Shown piece after piece: positions 34,005 to 46,050 of a stretch of 64,000 bases of DNA. The notes beneath the pieces were generated by a model that did not search any database, was not told where the DNA came from, and was given only the letters and a program-made list of their open reading frames with translations. The stretch's first letter is position 1. Each line of letters begins with the position of its first letter. Source of the stretch: Chalciporus piperatus (lineage: Eukaryota > Basidiomycota > Agaricomycetes > Boletales > Boletaceae); NCBI GenBank assembly GCA_038093975.1, contig JBBPTG010000061.1, positions 1 to 64,000 of the forward strand, given 5' to 3'. A program made the translations under genes and the position numbers.

Positions 34005-35209
34005 TCATGGGGCAACTTCTTCATTGTCGCTCCAGGACAAGTCATCTTCCTCATCCGACGGTAGACCGCAGTTGCCGTTTCCAGACGTTGATGCGGCGGC
34101 GATGATGTGTCGTCTAAAGAATCATTATTCAGTCAGGGGACAGAAAGAAATAACACGTGTAGTTTACCTTGCGAGTAGCTCCTCAACACCAGCCCGCCCG
34201 GCTTCCCAGTCGACCCGTACCCAGTTGTGCACGAGTTCACCATCACGGTATACCAGCAGCGTTGGCAGCATGTCGGTGTCTACATCCTCTTCTTCGTATT
34301 CCTCTTCTTCGTCGTAGTAAGGTGTCTTTTCTTCTTCGCCATCATCGTAAGGGTCCTCCTCATCGTCTGCGAATCTGCCTGGCATGCTTTTTTGACGTTG
34401 GACCGCATACCGTTTCGACGACGATCCCTTTGAGGCGAATCCAAGGGCAGCAGCGCGAGCACGAAGGAACTTTGTCTGTGGATATATTCGTGCAAGCCTC
34501 GACAACGTATCGTCGAGCGTATGACACCTATCCAGCGACTATCCCAAATCCAAGTAAGTTTCCCGGTGTCATCAGAACGATATAAACCTCACCGATTCAT
34601 AAAGATGAATGAGCACCCATACTCCACGCTCCTCCTTCTCAACCGCAGCAACGAACCCCCTTTTACCCACCTCTCTCAAATGCCCAAACCTCCCCTCCTT
34701 CGGACGACCAAAAGGGTCCCTCCTAGATTCCATTCCAAACCCATTCTCTAAATCACGTTCACCCCTCTCCTCTAGCTCCAGCTCTCGCTTCTCCCTCTCC
34801 TCCTCCAAAAACGTCTTCCCACCCAAATTTCCCCTTTCCATACGCTTCCTGAGCACCTCGAGTTCCTTGTCCCTCTTCGCAGCTTGGATCGCACGTGCTT
34901 CGTGTTGGTCCCGGATGACACCCTTCACGCCTGTCCGTCCGGGACCCATGCCTATTGACTCGCATGGAGCGTCATAATCGGGACCATTATTGGGTCTCCC
35001 GTGCTTTTCGTCGTCAAAGGAATCGGTGGATGCAAAAGAGAGAGAGGGTGAAGGAGAACGTTCGGGTGAAGAAGTGCCCTCGTCGGTCCCGAAGAGCTTG
35101 CCAGACAGGACGAGGTGTTCGATATCGGCGTCCTAAGACGATAATTGTGTAGTTCGTGGTCAGCATGGATGTTTATTTCAGTAGGACTACTCATGGACAG
35201 ACGTACCAT
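34005..35209 (-). CDS. phosducin-like protein (thioredoxin-fold co-chaperone)
   Basis: The exons are 35209-35207 (ATG only), 35132-34593, 34538-34168 and 34113-34005, giving 340 residues. Phosducin-like proteins help CCT/TRiC fold G-protein beta subunits or actin and tubulin. After DADIEHLVLSGKLFG, an acidic and Ser-rich region leads to GPGRTGVKGVIRDQHEARAIQA, a conserved phosducin helix. The thioredoxin-like domain follows with VWVLIHLYES, CHTLDDTLSRLARIYPQTKFLRARA and PTLLVYRDGELVHNWVRVDW. An acidic insert (residue pattern DDEEDPYDDGEEE ... YEEED) sits inside the thioredoxin fold. The ATG is directly followed by a 74-nt GTACGT...TTAG intron, so the start codon stands alone in its coding exon. 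Confidence 0.82.
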
Positions 35210-35934
35210 CCTATGTTGGATTGAGACGAGATGGAATTAGAACCATCGAAAGATAATTGCTTATCAAGCAAGTCTCCAACAAGTAAGTTAGCCATCCGGG
35301 GATACCACCCGCCGGCTCAATCGCTCCACCAGTCAACTTTGTATCAACTCTCGAGCCGTGTCGAGGGAAATCACGATTGGCTAGTTCTATCGCACATTAT
35401 ATACATCCGAATGAACGGCGACTGCAGAGTTACCTACTCACACGCGAAGGGCTATAGAGGCGGATAGAAATATGACCGGTCGACCCCCTGGGCGCCGAAA
35501 TGTGCATCAGCAATGTTAACGAGGTGTCCAGCTTCATCTCGATGCAACATGCAAAGATAGTGTCCTCGTGGGCAAGAGAAAATCCGATGAATGAGAAAAT
35601 GGCGAAAAGGGATGATCATCCAACTTAAGCCCTCGATAGCAACACGAAAACATGCAACTGATCCGACCAATGAAAGAAAAATGAAGGAGAGGAAGGCGCT
35701 CTATAAGCTGGAATAGGCTGAAACAACGATGGGTGGTGAGGTGGCTCCTGATGGATATAATGATGGTAGGTATGAACGAAGAAAATGGGGTTGGGAAATG
35801 CATATGTCGAGTTGGGATACAGTGGTATGATGGTCAATATACACTGGATGTGCGGAAGTGACGAAGAAAGGGATGCATAAAAAGACAGAGGCGCGAGTCT
35901 ATGCAGTCAGAAAGGAAAGATAAAATGAGAGATG
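35210..35934. other. intergenic stretch, no supported gene
   Basis: This is the upstream flank of the phosducin-like gene and the 3' flank of the F-box-like gene. Short ORFs here are compositionally random, and no repeat or RNA gene was seen. Confidence 0.5.
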
Positions 35935-37578
35935 TTAGTTGAAGGCGACAAGCCCGCTTTGCACGTTCGCGAGTCCCGCACGCTTGAGGTCTCGGGAGGT
36001 GATGTTGATGCCACGGAAATCTTCCAGCCAAACTTGACGTTCCCCACAACGCGCAAGTATCTTGGCCCAAAACTTTAGTATCTTCGTTTGCGGACGAAGG
36101 CCAACACGCATAGAATGTGACGCGTAACTGAGATCGCGAATGTATCGCAGGGAAGGAAATGCGTCATTGAACAGAAGAGACGAAATCTGTTCAACGAATG
36201 GGAAGAACGGCGCATCGTCTTCAACATCGCAGGGGAATGATGCCGCGTCATCGAGAAGGCGCTTGTCGATATCGCGAATGCCGATGAACTGCAGGGAGGG
36301 GTGGGCGGGAAGCAAAACGTGCGGCGCAATCCAATCGGGATTTAGCCAGTTCCACTCTGCATCAGCGGAGCAGATAAACTCCTTCAAGTTAGGGCACCAT
36401 TCTGCAAGTGGAATCTGTTGGGTAGGACGCGGTTGGAGAGCTAAGTGATGCTCGGCCACAAGCGCAGAGGAATGACCAAGCTCTAATTGGTGGATCTTTT
36501 TCCCGTGAGCGGCAAAGAAGAACGCAAAACCTTGACCAGCGTAACCAAAATCGGAGGAAACAACGGATACATTTCGCAAGTTGGGCATTTTCCACTTCGC
36601 AATCACTGCGAAAGTGGTATTGTCCAGTGTCAGCTTGAGTGACTGCAAAACGGGGAACGAAACGACAAGCGATCGCGCGAGTTTGTGCCCGGAGATGGCG
36701 GGAACACACGACGAAGAAAGCTCGAGATACTCTAGGTTGGCTGCCGTCTGTCTGAGCGTCGGGGAGATGTGGTACGGGAACGGGTCGTCGGTGTAGTTTG
36801 TAAGGGATAATCGGCGTAGCTTGCTATTTGGGCTGGCGAGTGCGGAAACCATCTGCTCGGGTGAACATCGTACATCATTGAACTCCTGGTAACGCGTGCA
36901 CCGCACGGCGTGATGATCCGAGAAAATAACAAGATGGGGAGCATAGTCAAGAATGGTTCGGATATCGTCGGTTGCGCATCGCTTCAACACGGGTGTCTCC
37001 ATGTGTAATCGGTGAATCCACTGCCCGCTCGAGGGTTTTCCGTCGATGAATTGGGTGAGTAATGTCCAAGCCAACGCCTTAGCCTGACTTGCTCTGCTTA
37101 TCCATACGAACTCGTACAGATACTCTTGAACGTATCTGTTCCATGCTTTATTGACCAGCGACAGGTCGCACTTTACGCGCATGGCCGCGTAGTACTCCTC
37201 TACCTCGCATGGGGTTTCTAGGAACGATAGACCGAGAGAAATGTCCAGAGGATCTGGAGACATGGCAGTGGCTTCACGCAAAACCATCAGCCATATCTCT
37301 GTCGGAAGGTAAGGCAGATCGTGCGCAGGGGAGTGGTGGGATAGCGTCTGTGGCAGCTCGGGAGTCCAGCTGCGCCTGAAATGTTTCGTCAATAGGTGTT
37401 CTTGAAGTGCTCGGGTGTTACCTCCGAGTGGAGGGATGGAGAGCAGTGATGATTTCCCCGAGGTAGTGAGGCAACAGAGAGATGACGCTACTTACCGTCT
37501 TGGATGGATTTTGGTGGAGAGGGCCTTGAGGTATCGCTTGACCTGCGTCAATACATGTTTCTCCAGAGGGGGTCGCAT
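35935..37578 (-). CDS. F-box-like protein with leucine-rich C-terminal region
   Basis: Exon 1 is 37578-37496 and exon 2 is 37375-35935, giving 507 residues. The ATG exon (MRPPLEKHVLTQVKRYLK) joins the main exon at RRSWTPELP. The F-box-like segment is LPYLPTEIWLMVLREA (about residues 50-65), followed by CDLSLVNKAWNRYVQEYLYE, typical of Agaricomycete F-box proteins. Irregular leucine-rich strands follow (KLRRLSLTNY, NLEYLELSSS, VLQSLKLTLDN, NLKEFICSADA). Such proteins are expanded in Agaricomycetes and probably select substrates for SCF ubiquitin ligases. The specific target is unknown. The large exon lacks its own ATG near the start, so the upstream exon is needed. Confidence 0.75.
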
Positions 37579-39155
37579 CGCGGGACCCACAAAAATGAAG
37601 GGAAAAGATAGAGAAATGAAGGAAGGAGGGGAAGACGGTCTACGCCAGGGGGACGCAAGAAAAGAAATAGAAAATGGGCGGGGAAGAATTTATTGTTCGT
37701 AAGAGAGAATTCGTGGCCACGGACGAGCGGAGGCATGTACATATTTGATATTTCTCACGCGTCCATCAATGACACCGAGCCCATTTAGATTAGATTCAAA
37801 AAAAGTAGAACATCTTGCTGTTGTTTCTAATTGTCCGTCTAATATAAGACTGTTCGCAAAATGAGAACCACCCTCGCCCGATGTTCAGAACATACCGAAC
37901 TTCTTTGGCCGACGAGGAAGAGATGATGAAAGGTCTAATATGCGGACCTCGTGTAACTTGGTGACACGCGGTCACCGTATCAGTAAAACAAGTTCATCTA
38001 TCCCCCTGAGTAGCACAAGGTAACGCTGGCCCTCTTTATGGACGCATACGATGGCCGCTATTGCTTGTAGCCATCTTGGGGAACTAACGATGCCGCGATG
38101 AATATGTATCTGCCAGTGGGATGGCTCCGCAATGATCGGCGTAAGATGGACCATGCCGTCTGTTGCGTTAAGCGTATTTGGAAAATATATATATCGCCAC
38201 CGTCGGTTGCCTTTCGTAACCCTGCGAAGCCTCCTGCCAGTGGGTCCATCGAGTCTCCCACTCACCCACAGGACCAGACAAATGTTGCCTAGGACATTGG
38301 ATACATTGGATTGAACACAGCAGGGTTGGCCTCAGTACTAGTTGTCGATTGTTCCACAACCTGGACCTTAACCCAATGCGGTCAGTTATCAGGATACGCT
38401 TGTCCAAATCGACTGTGGGTGTAGCATGTGCATACGCATCCATGCAAAGTCGCACCCCTGCTATAGCCTCCGCTAATGGTGTCGACAGCCGCATCGGCGA
38501 CTTGGGAGCGACGCTGACCCTCACGCGCACGGAAGTCAGGGAGGGCTTGTTGACAAGATGGCGTGTGTCGTTCCGTGCCGCTTCGTCGGCAGCGGGGGCA
38601 TTTCGCACAAATCTGGTATAGCTTGCAAAATACAGTCGAGCCGTTTACACCATTCCATCCAAATTCCATCAGCGCCGCGGTTGCATTTGATTTGCCACCC
38701 TCGAAGCCAAAATATACTGTTCCAAGATGGTATAGAATTTAACTTGGGTGGGCACTGTCCCACTCATTCCAGAAGTTCATCAACGGGTGACCGGCCGGTG
38801 ACCGATTTGAAGCACATTGTTCGTTTCGCCATACGGTCGAGAGAGTAAGCCGAAACTGTCGCATCAATGGGCGTAAGACCGTAAGCACAATCTCGTTCAT
38901 CCGAGTCTTGGCGTCTACGTAAGTCGCCGCATTCAATGTCCTCCAGGACCCAGTGTAAGGCTCAGGCTCTACCAACGCTCTATACCCTCGAAGGCTGTAT
39001 CCATTCACTGCCCTTCTGCGAGGTCGTTGTCACGCTCCAGCGCCAGTGGCTTGCTTATCTGTGGATTGCGTGTTTCATCTTGACCAATCTTCTCCTCCGG
39101 CCCTAACAATCATACCACCGCACAGACAGATTCGGTATAGCGCCTTCCTTGCTTC
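37579..39155. other. 1.6-kb intergenic region, no supported gene
   Basis: Several overlapping ORFs of 60-146 codons lie on both strands but none has family motifs or intron structure. I see no repeats. It separates the divergent F-box and P450 genes, so it holds both promoters. Confidence 0.5.
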
Positions 39156-39162
39156 TATATAA
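39156..39162 (+). promoter_or_regulatory. TATA-like box of the P450 gene
   Basis: TATATAA lies 78-84 bp upstream of the P450 ATG, followed by pyrimidine-rich sequence (CTTCTCTCCTCTCTCC), a common fungal core-promoter arrangement. Confidence 0.5.
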
Positions 39163-39239
39163 CTCGCGGCGCTCACGAGCATCCTATTCGCTTCTCTCCT
39201 CTCTCCTTTGTGTACATCTTATAGTTTCCACCGTGCAAA

Positions 39240-41307
39240 ATGTTTGAAGCGATGTCAGGCGTTGCTTTTCAGCTGAAGGCCCTCGCTGCGCTTGTAGCAA
39301 TCGTCCTCGCGGGTAGTGCAGTTCGGACAAAGCTGAAAGCCAAGAAAAGCCTCCCACTGCCTCCTGGTCCTCCTGGTCATTGGTTGTTCGGAAACGCTAT
39401 CCCTAGAACAAAGTAAGTCCGCCAGTTCATCAAAGAACTATGATTTAGAACTGACACCAAATACAAAGCCAATCGCAGCAGTTCGCTCAATGGATTAACC
39501 AATACGGTTCAGTTATCTCGTTGCGCGTTGGTCCTAAAACTATGGTTATTATTGGGCGACACCAGGTCAGCAGGGTCTTTCCTTCTTCTGAAACCCAAGC
39601 AAGCACTTAGATGCAAACGCGTTAGGAATCAGTAGACATCATGGAGAAAGAGGGTGGTCTGCTGGCAGACCGTCCTCGTGCAGTCGCCGCTGGCGAAATC
39701 TTGTCACGTGGATTGCGAATGATTCTCGCCCCTGCGGGCGAGCAGTTCCGCAAGCTTCGCAGGTTAATCCGCATGCATCAACCAGTTTTCGGGTTCGAAG
39801 GCTAACGCAAACGCTTTGCATGTAGGGCTGCGCACACTCACCTCCAAGCAAAGGCTGCCGAGTCATATGGTCCTCTCCAGATGCAAGCTGCTCGGGATGT
39901 CATTATTGACATCCTCAATGATCCCAAACACCACCAAGCGCACGCTAATCGATACGCCGCTTCTGTCATCCTGCGTATAACCTACGGCAAGTCTACGGCA
40001 ACTGAAACGAATGCTCCTGAGATCATCACGATTCACAAAATGTTGAAGCGTTTCCAAATGCTTATGCGTCCTGGAGCACTCCTTGTTGAGAGGTACCCGG
40101 TCCTGAAGTATGTTCCGTTCTACGCAAGCTACCTTGAGACTTGGCGTGAGGAAGAATCGAAGCTCTTCCACGACCAGTTGGACCGTGTGGCTAGGGAGCT
40201 GGTAAGAATCCTTTGGCATCAACCCCGAGTGTGTATTCATATTGCCATAGAAAACGGGTGGAGCTGGTCCCTCCTTCGCAAGATATCTCCTCGAGAACCA
40301 AAACACCCACAAGCTCTCAGATGAGGAGATGGCCTACCTTGCCGGCTCCCTCTTCGGTGCAGGTTCAGACACTGTGAGTTACTGAAGGAGTTTTAAAGCA
40401 AGCCAATCTCATTCTAGATATCAGACCGCCGTCGCCATCATGTACGTTGTCATGGCCGCTGCTTGTCACCCTGCGGCCCAAGACATCGTGCAGGAAGAAT
40501 TGGATAACGTGATTGGACGCGACCGGGGTATGTATCCTTGCACCCGTGGTAGTTGTTGCACTGATTCAGTTGGATAAGCTCCCACTTTTGATGACTACGA
40601 TGCTCTTCCTCAGATCCAGGCTTTCATGCTTGAGTGTCTGCGATGGAGACCCGTCACGACTCTAGGTTGGTTAGATTCAGACCCGCACATCGACATATTC
40701 TAAGTTCATGCAACACAGGCTTCGCTCATCGCGCATTGACGGACATCCCTTACGTGAGTGCGCATGCGTCTCCCAAAACCTGGATTACTGACACCCGAAT
40801 AGAAGGACTACTGTATCCCTGAAGGTGCCATAGTTTTCGGAAACCACTGGTGAGTAAAACACTCGACAGGAAAAATGTACTGCATTCCTTACCCTGCACA
40901 GGGCGATCTCTCGTGATCCTGTCGTCTACCCTAACCCGGATAAATTTGACCCTCAGAGATGGTTGGACAGCGATGGCAAAGTCCGTGAAGACCTCAAGTT
41001 CCCTAGTTTCGGTTTCGGTCGACGGTAAGGCCCCGAGCACCCCGTATCTGTTACCGCAAGCTCACGATATTTCTTGTCCAGCATTTGCCCTGGACAACAT
41101 ATTGCCAATCGTTCCATTTTCATCAACACGGCTCTTCTCCTGTGGTCTTTCCGCGTTACACAAGATTCAAAGGCGCCTATAGATGATATGGGTTTCGTTG
41201 ACGGCGTCATCGCGCATCCCAAACCATTCGAGGCTTGTTTCACTCCACGTATTGGGGACGAGGCACATCTCAGGCAGCTCATGGCGAAGTACGCCGAGGA
41301 TATCTGA
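39240..41307 (+). CDS. cytochrome P450 monooxygenase (class II, membrane-anchored)
   Basis: This gene has about nine short introns and encodes roughly 510 residues. An N-terminal anchor (FQLKALAALVAIVLAGSAV) and the proline-rich hinge LPLPPGPPG precede the fold. Seen in order are GSVISLRVGPKTMVII, LADRPRAVAAGEIL, WREEESKLFHDQLDRVA, the I-helix LFGAGSDTTAVAIM (formed across an intron), the ExxR motif in MLECLRWRPVT, the PERF-like FDPQRW and the heme loop FGFGRRICPG with the axial Cys. It resembles the large basidiomycete P450 families akin to O-methylsterigmatocystin oxidoreductase-type annotations. The substrate is unknown. An SDR gene follows 560 bp downstream on the same strand. Confidence 0.88.
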
Positions 41308-41869
41308 ACCCGTTCCTTTGAATAGGGCGTCGCTTCGAGTCGTTGCTTGATCATAATATTGATATAATACATAATACACATGTCAACAGTCAACTTTTCT
41401 TGATATCGTCGCCAAAACTCTGGCGAGTAGCACAATAGAGTTTTTCTGTTTGCTTGAAAACTCGAATGTTGTGGATGTTTGCAAGTCAAGTACCTGGAAA
41501 TATTTATCAGCCGCCACTAGGTTCAACCCACCACAGCGGTTTCGGGCCTAAGCGTGACGTAACAACACTACAGTAAAACTCGACTAGGGCGCCCTGCATC
41601 GAAGGCTGAGAGCTACATGGGCAGTAGTAGGAACGACTCAATTCCTAAGGGGCTGCCTACGGGAGACTACAGGGCACGCATCATTACCGACACCACTTCC
41701 TGTCGCCGAAGTTGAGCAGCGTGATTTCGCCTCGTTGAAATCGCGATGCGTCATGCAGAATGACCCTCCGGTCCGGCATCATTTGGTTCCCGGTGGCCTG
41801 TGTGGGGTTGCCAGCGAGTTCACTTTCCAACACACATCCAACCTCTTCCACCATCTCAACACTTTTCCA
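41308..41869. other. intergenic stretch between P450 and SDR genes
   Basis: This is the 3' flank of the P450 and the 5' flank of the SDR. No motif-bearing ORF was found. An ATG at 41735 is in frame with the SDR but would add an unconserved extension. Confidence 0.5.
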
Positions 41870-43221
41870 ATGGCCAGCCGTCTTGCACAGGTATCCGGAC
41901 ACATTAGCAATGCTTACGGCCGTGGTCTCTTGGCTGGGGAAGTTGCCATCATCACCGGTGAGTCTGGTCTACCAATCGGGGAACAAGCGGCGCTGGACAG
42001 CATATTCGTATTCAAACTCCAGGGGCCGGACAGGTATGTTTGTTCGAAGCGCTGAGAATGGTATCACCGGGTTAAGACGTTCGCCTGTGTACAGGGAATT
42101 GGACGGAGCGCAGCATTGCTTTTTGCCAAGGAAGGCGCGAAGGTGGTCGTTAGCGAGTGAGCTCCGGGAGATGTCGGAAGGGTTGGGTTGGGCTAACTTG
42201 GAAACCCTAGTATCGATGTGAAGAAGGCTTCCGCGGTTGCCGATGAAATCAAGGCAGCAGGCGGAGAGGCAATTGCTGTCTCAGGTGACGTCGGTGCCGA
42301 CGACTTCCCTCAGAAGATCGTGGAGGCTACCGTGAAGTGAGTTCCTTGTCTGAAAGCACGTGTGCGGGGTGATCTTATCGTGGTTTCAACACAGGGCCTT
42401 CGGGAAGATAAACCACATTGTCAACAACGGTGCGTCAGGGATTATAACGGGAATAGTCCTTCAGGGATGCTGATGGCAACTGCCATCTCCAGCTGGTTTC
42501 ACATACGACAGGATGCTTCACACCATGCCAGATGATGCTTTCGATGTCATTATGAAGATTCACGTACGCGCACCTTTCCGTCTCGTGCGAGCTGCTGCTC
42601 CGTACTTCCGTGTCAAGGTAACTTTTGTTTTGGTTTTCGACATTTGAATTAGGAGATGCTCAAGAATTTTCATGGTTGATGTAGAGTGGAACACCTGAGA
42701 ATCGGTCAATTATCAATGTTTCTTCGACTTCAGGTCTCCATGGCAATGTCGGCCAGGTAAACTACGCTGCAGCTAAGGCTGCAGTTGTAGGATTAACCAA
42801 GACCATCACCAAGGAATGGGGTCCATTCGGAGTTCGTGCGAACACGGTTGCGTACGGTCTTGTTCACACGAGGTAAGCATTCTTGCAAGCATCGGCCTTG
42901 AATCAGAGATTGAATAGCAGATAGGTTGACGGCTGCGAAAGAAGATGGTGCGGTGATCGAGATTGAAGGAAAGAAGGTTGCACTTGGTATCCCTGGCACT
43001 CAGGCTCGCGCGGCAGAGTCTGTCAATGCATATGTAGATATTCCACTCCGAAGGGGTGGTTCTCCGGACGAAGCTGCTGCTGCTATGCTTTTGTGAGTTA
43101 CTTTCGTTCATATCGTACTACTTGTTGGGATGTTGAACCACATTCGCTCAGCCTCGCCTCTCCCCTGGCATCCTATGTAAGCGGACATACACTTGAAGTC
43201 ACTGGTGGTCGTGGTATCTAA
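41870..43221 (+). CDS. short-chain dehydrogenase/reductase (FabG/MFE-2-like)
   Basis: Nine exons give 290 residues: 41870-41957, 42023-42033, 42095-42156, 42211-42336, 42395-42429, 42493-42617, 42685-42872, 42925-43092 and 43152-43221. The classical SDR fold shows the cofactor loop TGAGQGIGRSAA, NNAG (across an intron), the catalytic Ser in INVSSTSG, and Tyr/Lys in YAAAK. A C-terminal cap, GGSPDEAAAAMLFLASPLAS and YVSGHTLEVTGG complete it. The 11-nt micro-exon at 42023-42033 supplies the GAGQ of the Rossmann loop. The protein resembles bacterial 3-oxoacyl-ACP reductases and acetoacetyl-CoA reductases. The substrate cannot be told. It could act with the upstream P450. Confidence 0.87.
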
Positions 43222-43584
43222 GTCGATAGGATACATATCATTGACTCTCACATGGAGTCAGTTCATCACCAAATCAGGGTTGAATTCAGCTTATATCTAG
43301 TCCGCTGCACAGTCCTTTGATTCTATGCGTGGCGAAATCTCTACCCCAAAATTGCTCGTTGGGTCTCTTCCATTATCATGGACGACATGCTCAATATATG
43401 CTATGTACAGTATTCTATTTTTGCTAGGAGAAGCTGGGATGGACCTATTCGCTGAACGTGACGCCGATTGTGCCTCGTCGCTGACAAGATGATAGACGGA
43501 ACTTGAAGATGCAAGGGATCAGAATTCACAGAGAATGACAAAAGCCGCATGCTATGGCCTCAGCAGGGTTGCAGCAGGGATAGA
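43222..43584. other. intergenic stretch, no supported gene
   Basis: These are 3' flanks of the SDR and of the minus-strand unknown gene. Nothing recognised. Confidence 0.5.
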
Positions 43585-44237
43585 CTAGCTCCTCGTAACT
43601 TTCGTCGGGTAGGATGACAGCTCCGGAGAGATCAGTTGTTGGGGCCGCCATCTTGACGACGAGGGTTGGAAGGCACCAGCCTCGGAATCGTCAATTGAGG
43701 TCTCTGATGTACCAGACAAACTTCGCGAGTGCATGTTATCCTCGATGTTGGCGTAGGACAGCTCCAGGCCTGAGTGGCCTGAGGGTTCGAATGGCTGGTC
43801 CAAGATATAAAGTTATTCAGTTCCACTTTCGGACGAGCAACAAATTGGGCACTCACACTGGCAGGTCGCGCGTGAACCACACTCGATGGTTTGGGTAGCG
43901 TCAGACACCTTTCCTCGGCCTCCTGATGGGCTGTGCTGGGTTCGGGAACGACGATTCCAAAGAACGTGCTGAAGTCGCGGGTTTTCTCTGCGTTCAGGTC
44001 CTCGGAGTCGCTGAACCACGCTTTTACAACCTCGTTCATTTCCTGTGGGCCACAGGGAGCGACTATGATATGCTTCAAGTCGTGAGACGAGATGGGGGAG
44101 AATGTTCGAAGCGGCATACTTACATTCTCGTTCTCCCTCTTACTCTGTATATGGAGTGAACTTTCGTTCCCCATCTTCCTTTTCTTCGAGAGAAGGTTGT
44201 TAATCCGAATGGCGACCATTCGCTTGCGCCGGCCCAT
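43585..44237 (-). CDS. hypothetical short basic/serine-rich protein
   Basis: I do not recognise this gene. The minus strand starts MGRRKRMVAIRINNLLSKKRK, a very basic segment. Intron-like signals follow: a donor GTAAGTATG after KRENEN (about 44121) leading to HIIVAPCGPQEMNEVVKAWF, and a GTGTGAGT donor near 43860. The C-terminal Ser-rich piece DNMHSRSLSGTSETSIDDS runs to a stop at 43585. Without splicing, an unbroken frame of 201 codons spans 44237-43632. The Ser-rich piece looks coding by composition. It could be a small regulatory protein or a chance ORF. Exon borders are not settled. Confidence 0.35.
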
Positions 44238-44491
44238 GATCTTGCACTTGGCAGTCGTCTTCTGCTCCCTTTGGCCCCGTATCTACTACCTATAAGTCGG
44301 GGTTGTTGAATAACCAATAGACAGGGTACCGGTTAGGTCGGAGAATCCTCTCGAGGCTACTGTTGATTCAGACAACACTTTTTGATTTGGGTAAACGCCA
44401 CGATCCCACACTTGAACTTTGGGATCGGGTAGATATAAATCTCTGTATCACTATCAGTACATTCAATGGATCTAGTCATGATAGGCCTGAA

Positions 44492-45957
44492 TCAATCTGT
44501 GTTAGGCGTACTTATTGGTATATCCATCCAGGTCTGCGTGGCGAAACGAGCGTTCATCCCCATTTCTGCTATCCTCTTGACTTCATCGCGACTAAGGCCT
44601 AGTCCATAAGGAGCCTTGGCCAGAAGGAGTGCATACTCCGCGAGCAGCGTTGTTCTGAATGGGAGAATATCGTCCGTCTGTGAAGGGATGTCTTCAGGTT
44701 CGACGAAAAGCTCAAGGGCGGCATACGTACGCAGATCACGATTGGATGATTGTTTACGAGGTAATGTCTTATATGGTGCTCGTCGAGGCATGTGACGGTC
44801 TTGCATCTGTTGAAAGGAAGGTCTGGGTCGACTGTGCGGAAGACGCCGATTCACGCTACTTACATTAGATTCGAGCTGAGACATATCTCGATACATGGCT
44901 TATACCCTCCCGCTACTTTCCTGAGAGCATCTATCTCGCGCAAGACCTCGAGCTTGACACGTTCCTCAGTACCATCCGGCATGTCCGTGACAGATTTGAT
45001 ACCGTCAGTTTCCTGGTATTTTTGGAAGAGTAGCATGAGATGCTTCCTCCAAAGAGCATGGAAAATCCTGTGGTGGGGATGTATAGCATCAGGCGATTGG
45101 CCGTCGAGAGAAAGTACTTGAGAGAATTCTACGTGGGGTGGGGGTATATCGGCCAGGAATATTTCTCTTTGCGGTTCTTGAAGGAACGTCGCATGGCCTA
45201 ATCTATCCGGGCTCCACGATAGGAGGAGGTACGATTCAATCGAATCAACAGGGTGATCAACCTCCGCGATGTGGACTGTCAGGCCCAACCCAGCCTCGCG
45301 CGCTCGCTCAAAATGCTTCTCGAATGTGTTCATGTTACCCTTGAGAGGATCACCGGCCAAATCAAGTCCGACGATGGGTTGCCCTTGCCGTCGTAAATTG
45401 ATGGCGAGATTGACGCATTCCTCGGCGTCTGCTTCGGACATTCTCCGGTCGATGGAGATGGTGAGCGCAGCACGATCAGGGAATGAGCGGATTTCTTTGA
45501 GAACGGTGAGAAGGTATTGCTCCCTGGTCATATGTGACGTTGCTCGAGGGGTTGTGCGAAGTTCGAGGTACGTGCATTCCGGCGCAGGCTGATAAGTGAA
45601 GCCAGGTGGTGGGGGCTGTTCTGTGAGGAAGGCGTTCAGGACATCCCGTGTAGCCTCAGCAAGAGCGGAGGGAGTGGCTATGAGAGCGTAGATCGCAGGG
45701 AAGAGCAGGAAGAAATCTGAGATTTCGGTCAGTACGAACTCGGACCGAAGTTTCGCGATGGTAGCTGCGATGTCAGCCTCAGGCTGGATCTCCGCAGATG
45801 GACTGAAGTTCGCCGCAAGGCGCTGTAGGGTAGGCAGTGGAATGGAACCGTGCAGATGGGCGTGCAGTTCAGCCTTTGGAAGGCCTTGCAAGAAAGCAAT
45901 TTCATGGGCATCGAGTGACTGCAGGGCCACAGCTGCTGGACCTGATATTGATCCCAT
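44492..45957 (-). CDS. adenosine deaminase-like protein (ADAL / N6-methyl-AMP deaminase type)
   Basis: The exons are 45957-44864, 44806-44731 and 44677-44492, giving 451 residues. The TIM-barrel metal hydrolase has the zinc HxH motif in LPKAELHAHLHGS, YLELRTTPR, IVGLDLAGDP, the zinc His/catalytic Glu segment TVHIAEV, RLGHATF, LSSN and the final metal Asp in IVICTDD. ELHAHLHGS and the C-terminal arrangement favour ADAL-type enzymes, which deaminate N6-methyl-AMP in nucleotide salvage, over classical adenosine deaminase. An extra segment between RLGHATF and the C-terminal CIEICLSSN (about 90 residues, FLADIPPPHVEFSQVLSL onward) is longer than in the compact enzymes. Confidence 0.85.
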
Positions 45958-46050
45958 CTACAGAGACTGGGATTTGTTATCGGCCTGAAAAATTATCAGT
46001 ATGTACGAACCGAAACAAGGCGTGCAATCCTGGCCTTGGACTCCAGAGAT

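Noticed and set aside
37972..38669. Overlapping ORFs of 95-146 codons on both strands
   Set aside because: Mutual overlap, lack of motifs and lack of splice structure indicate chance ORFs.
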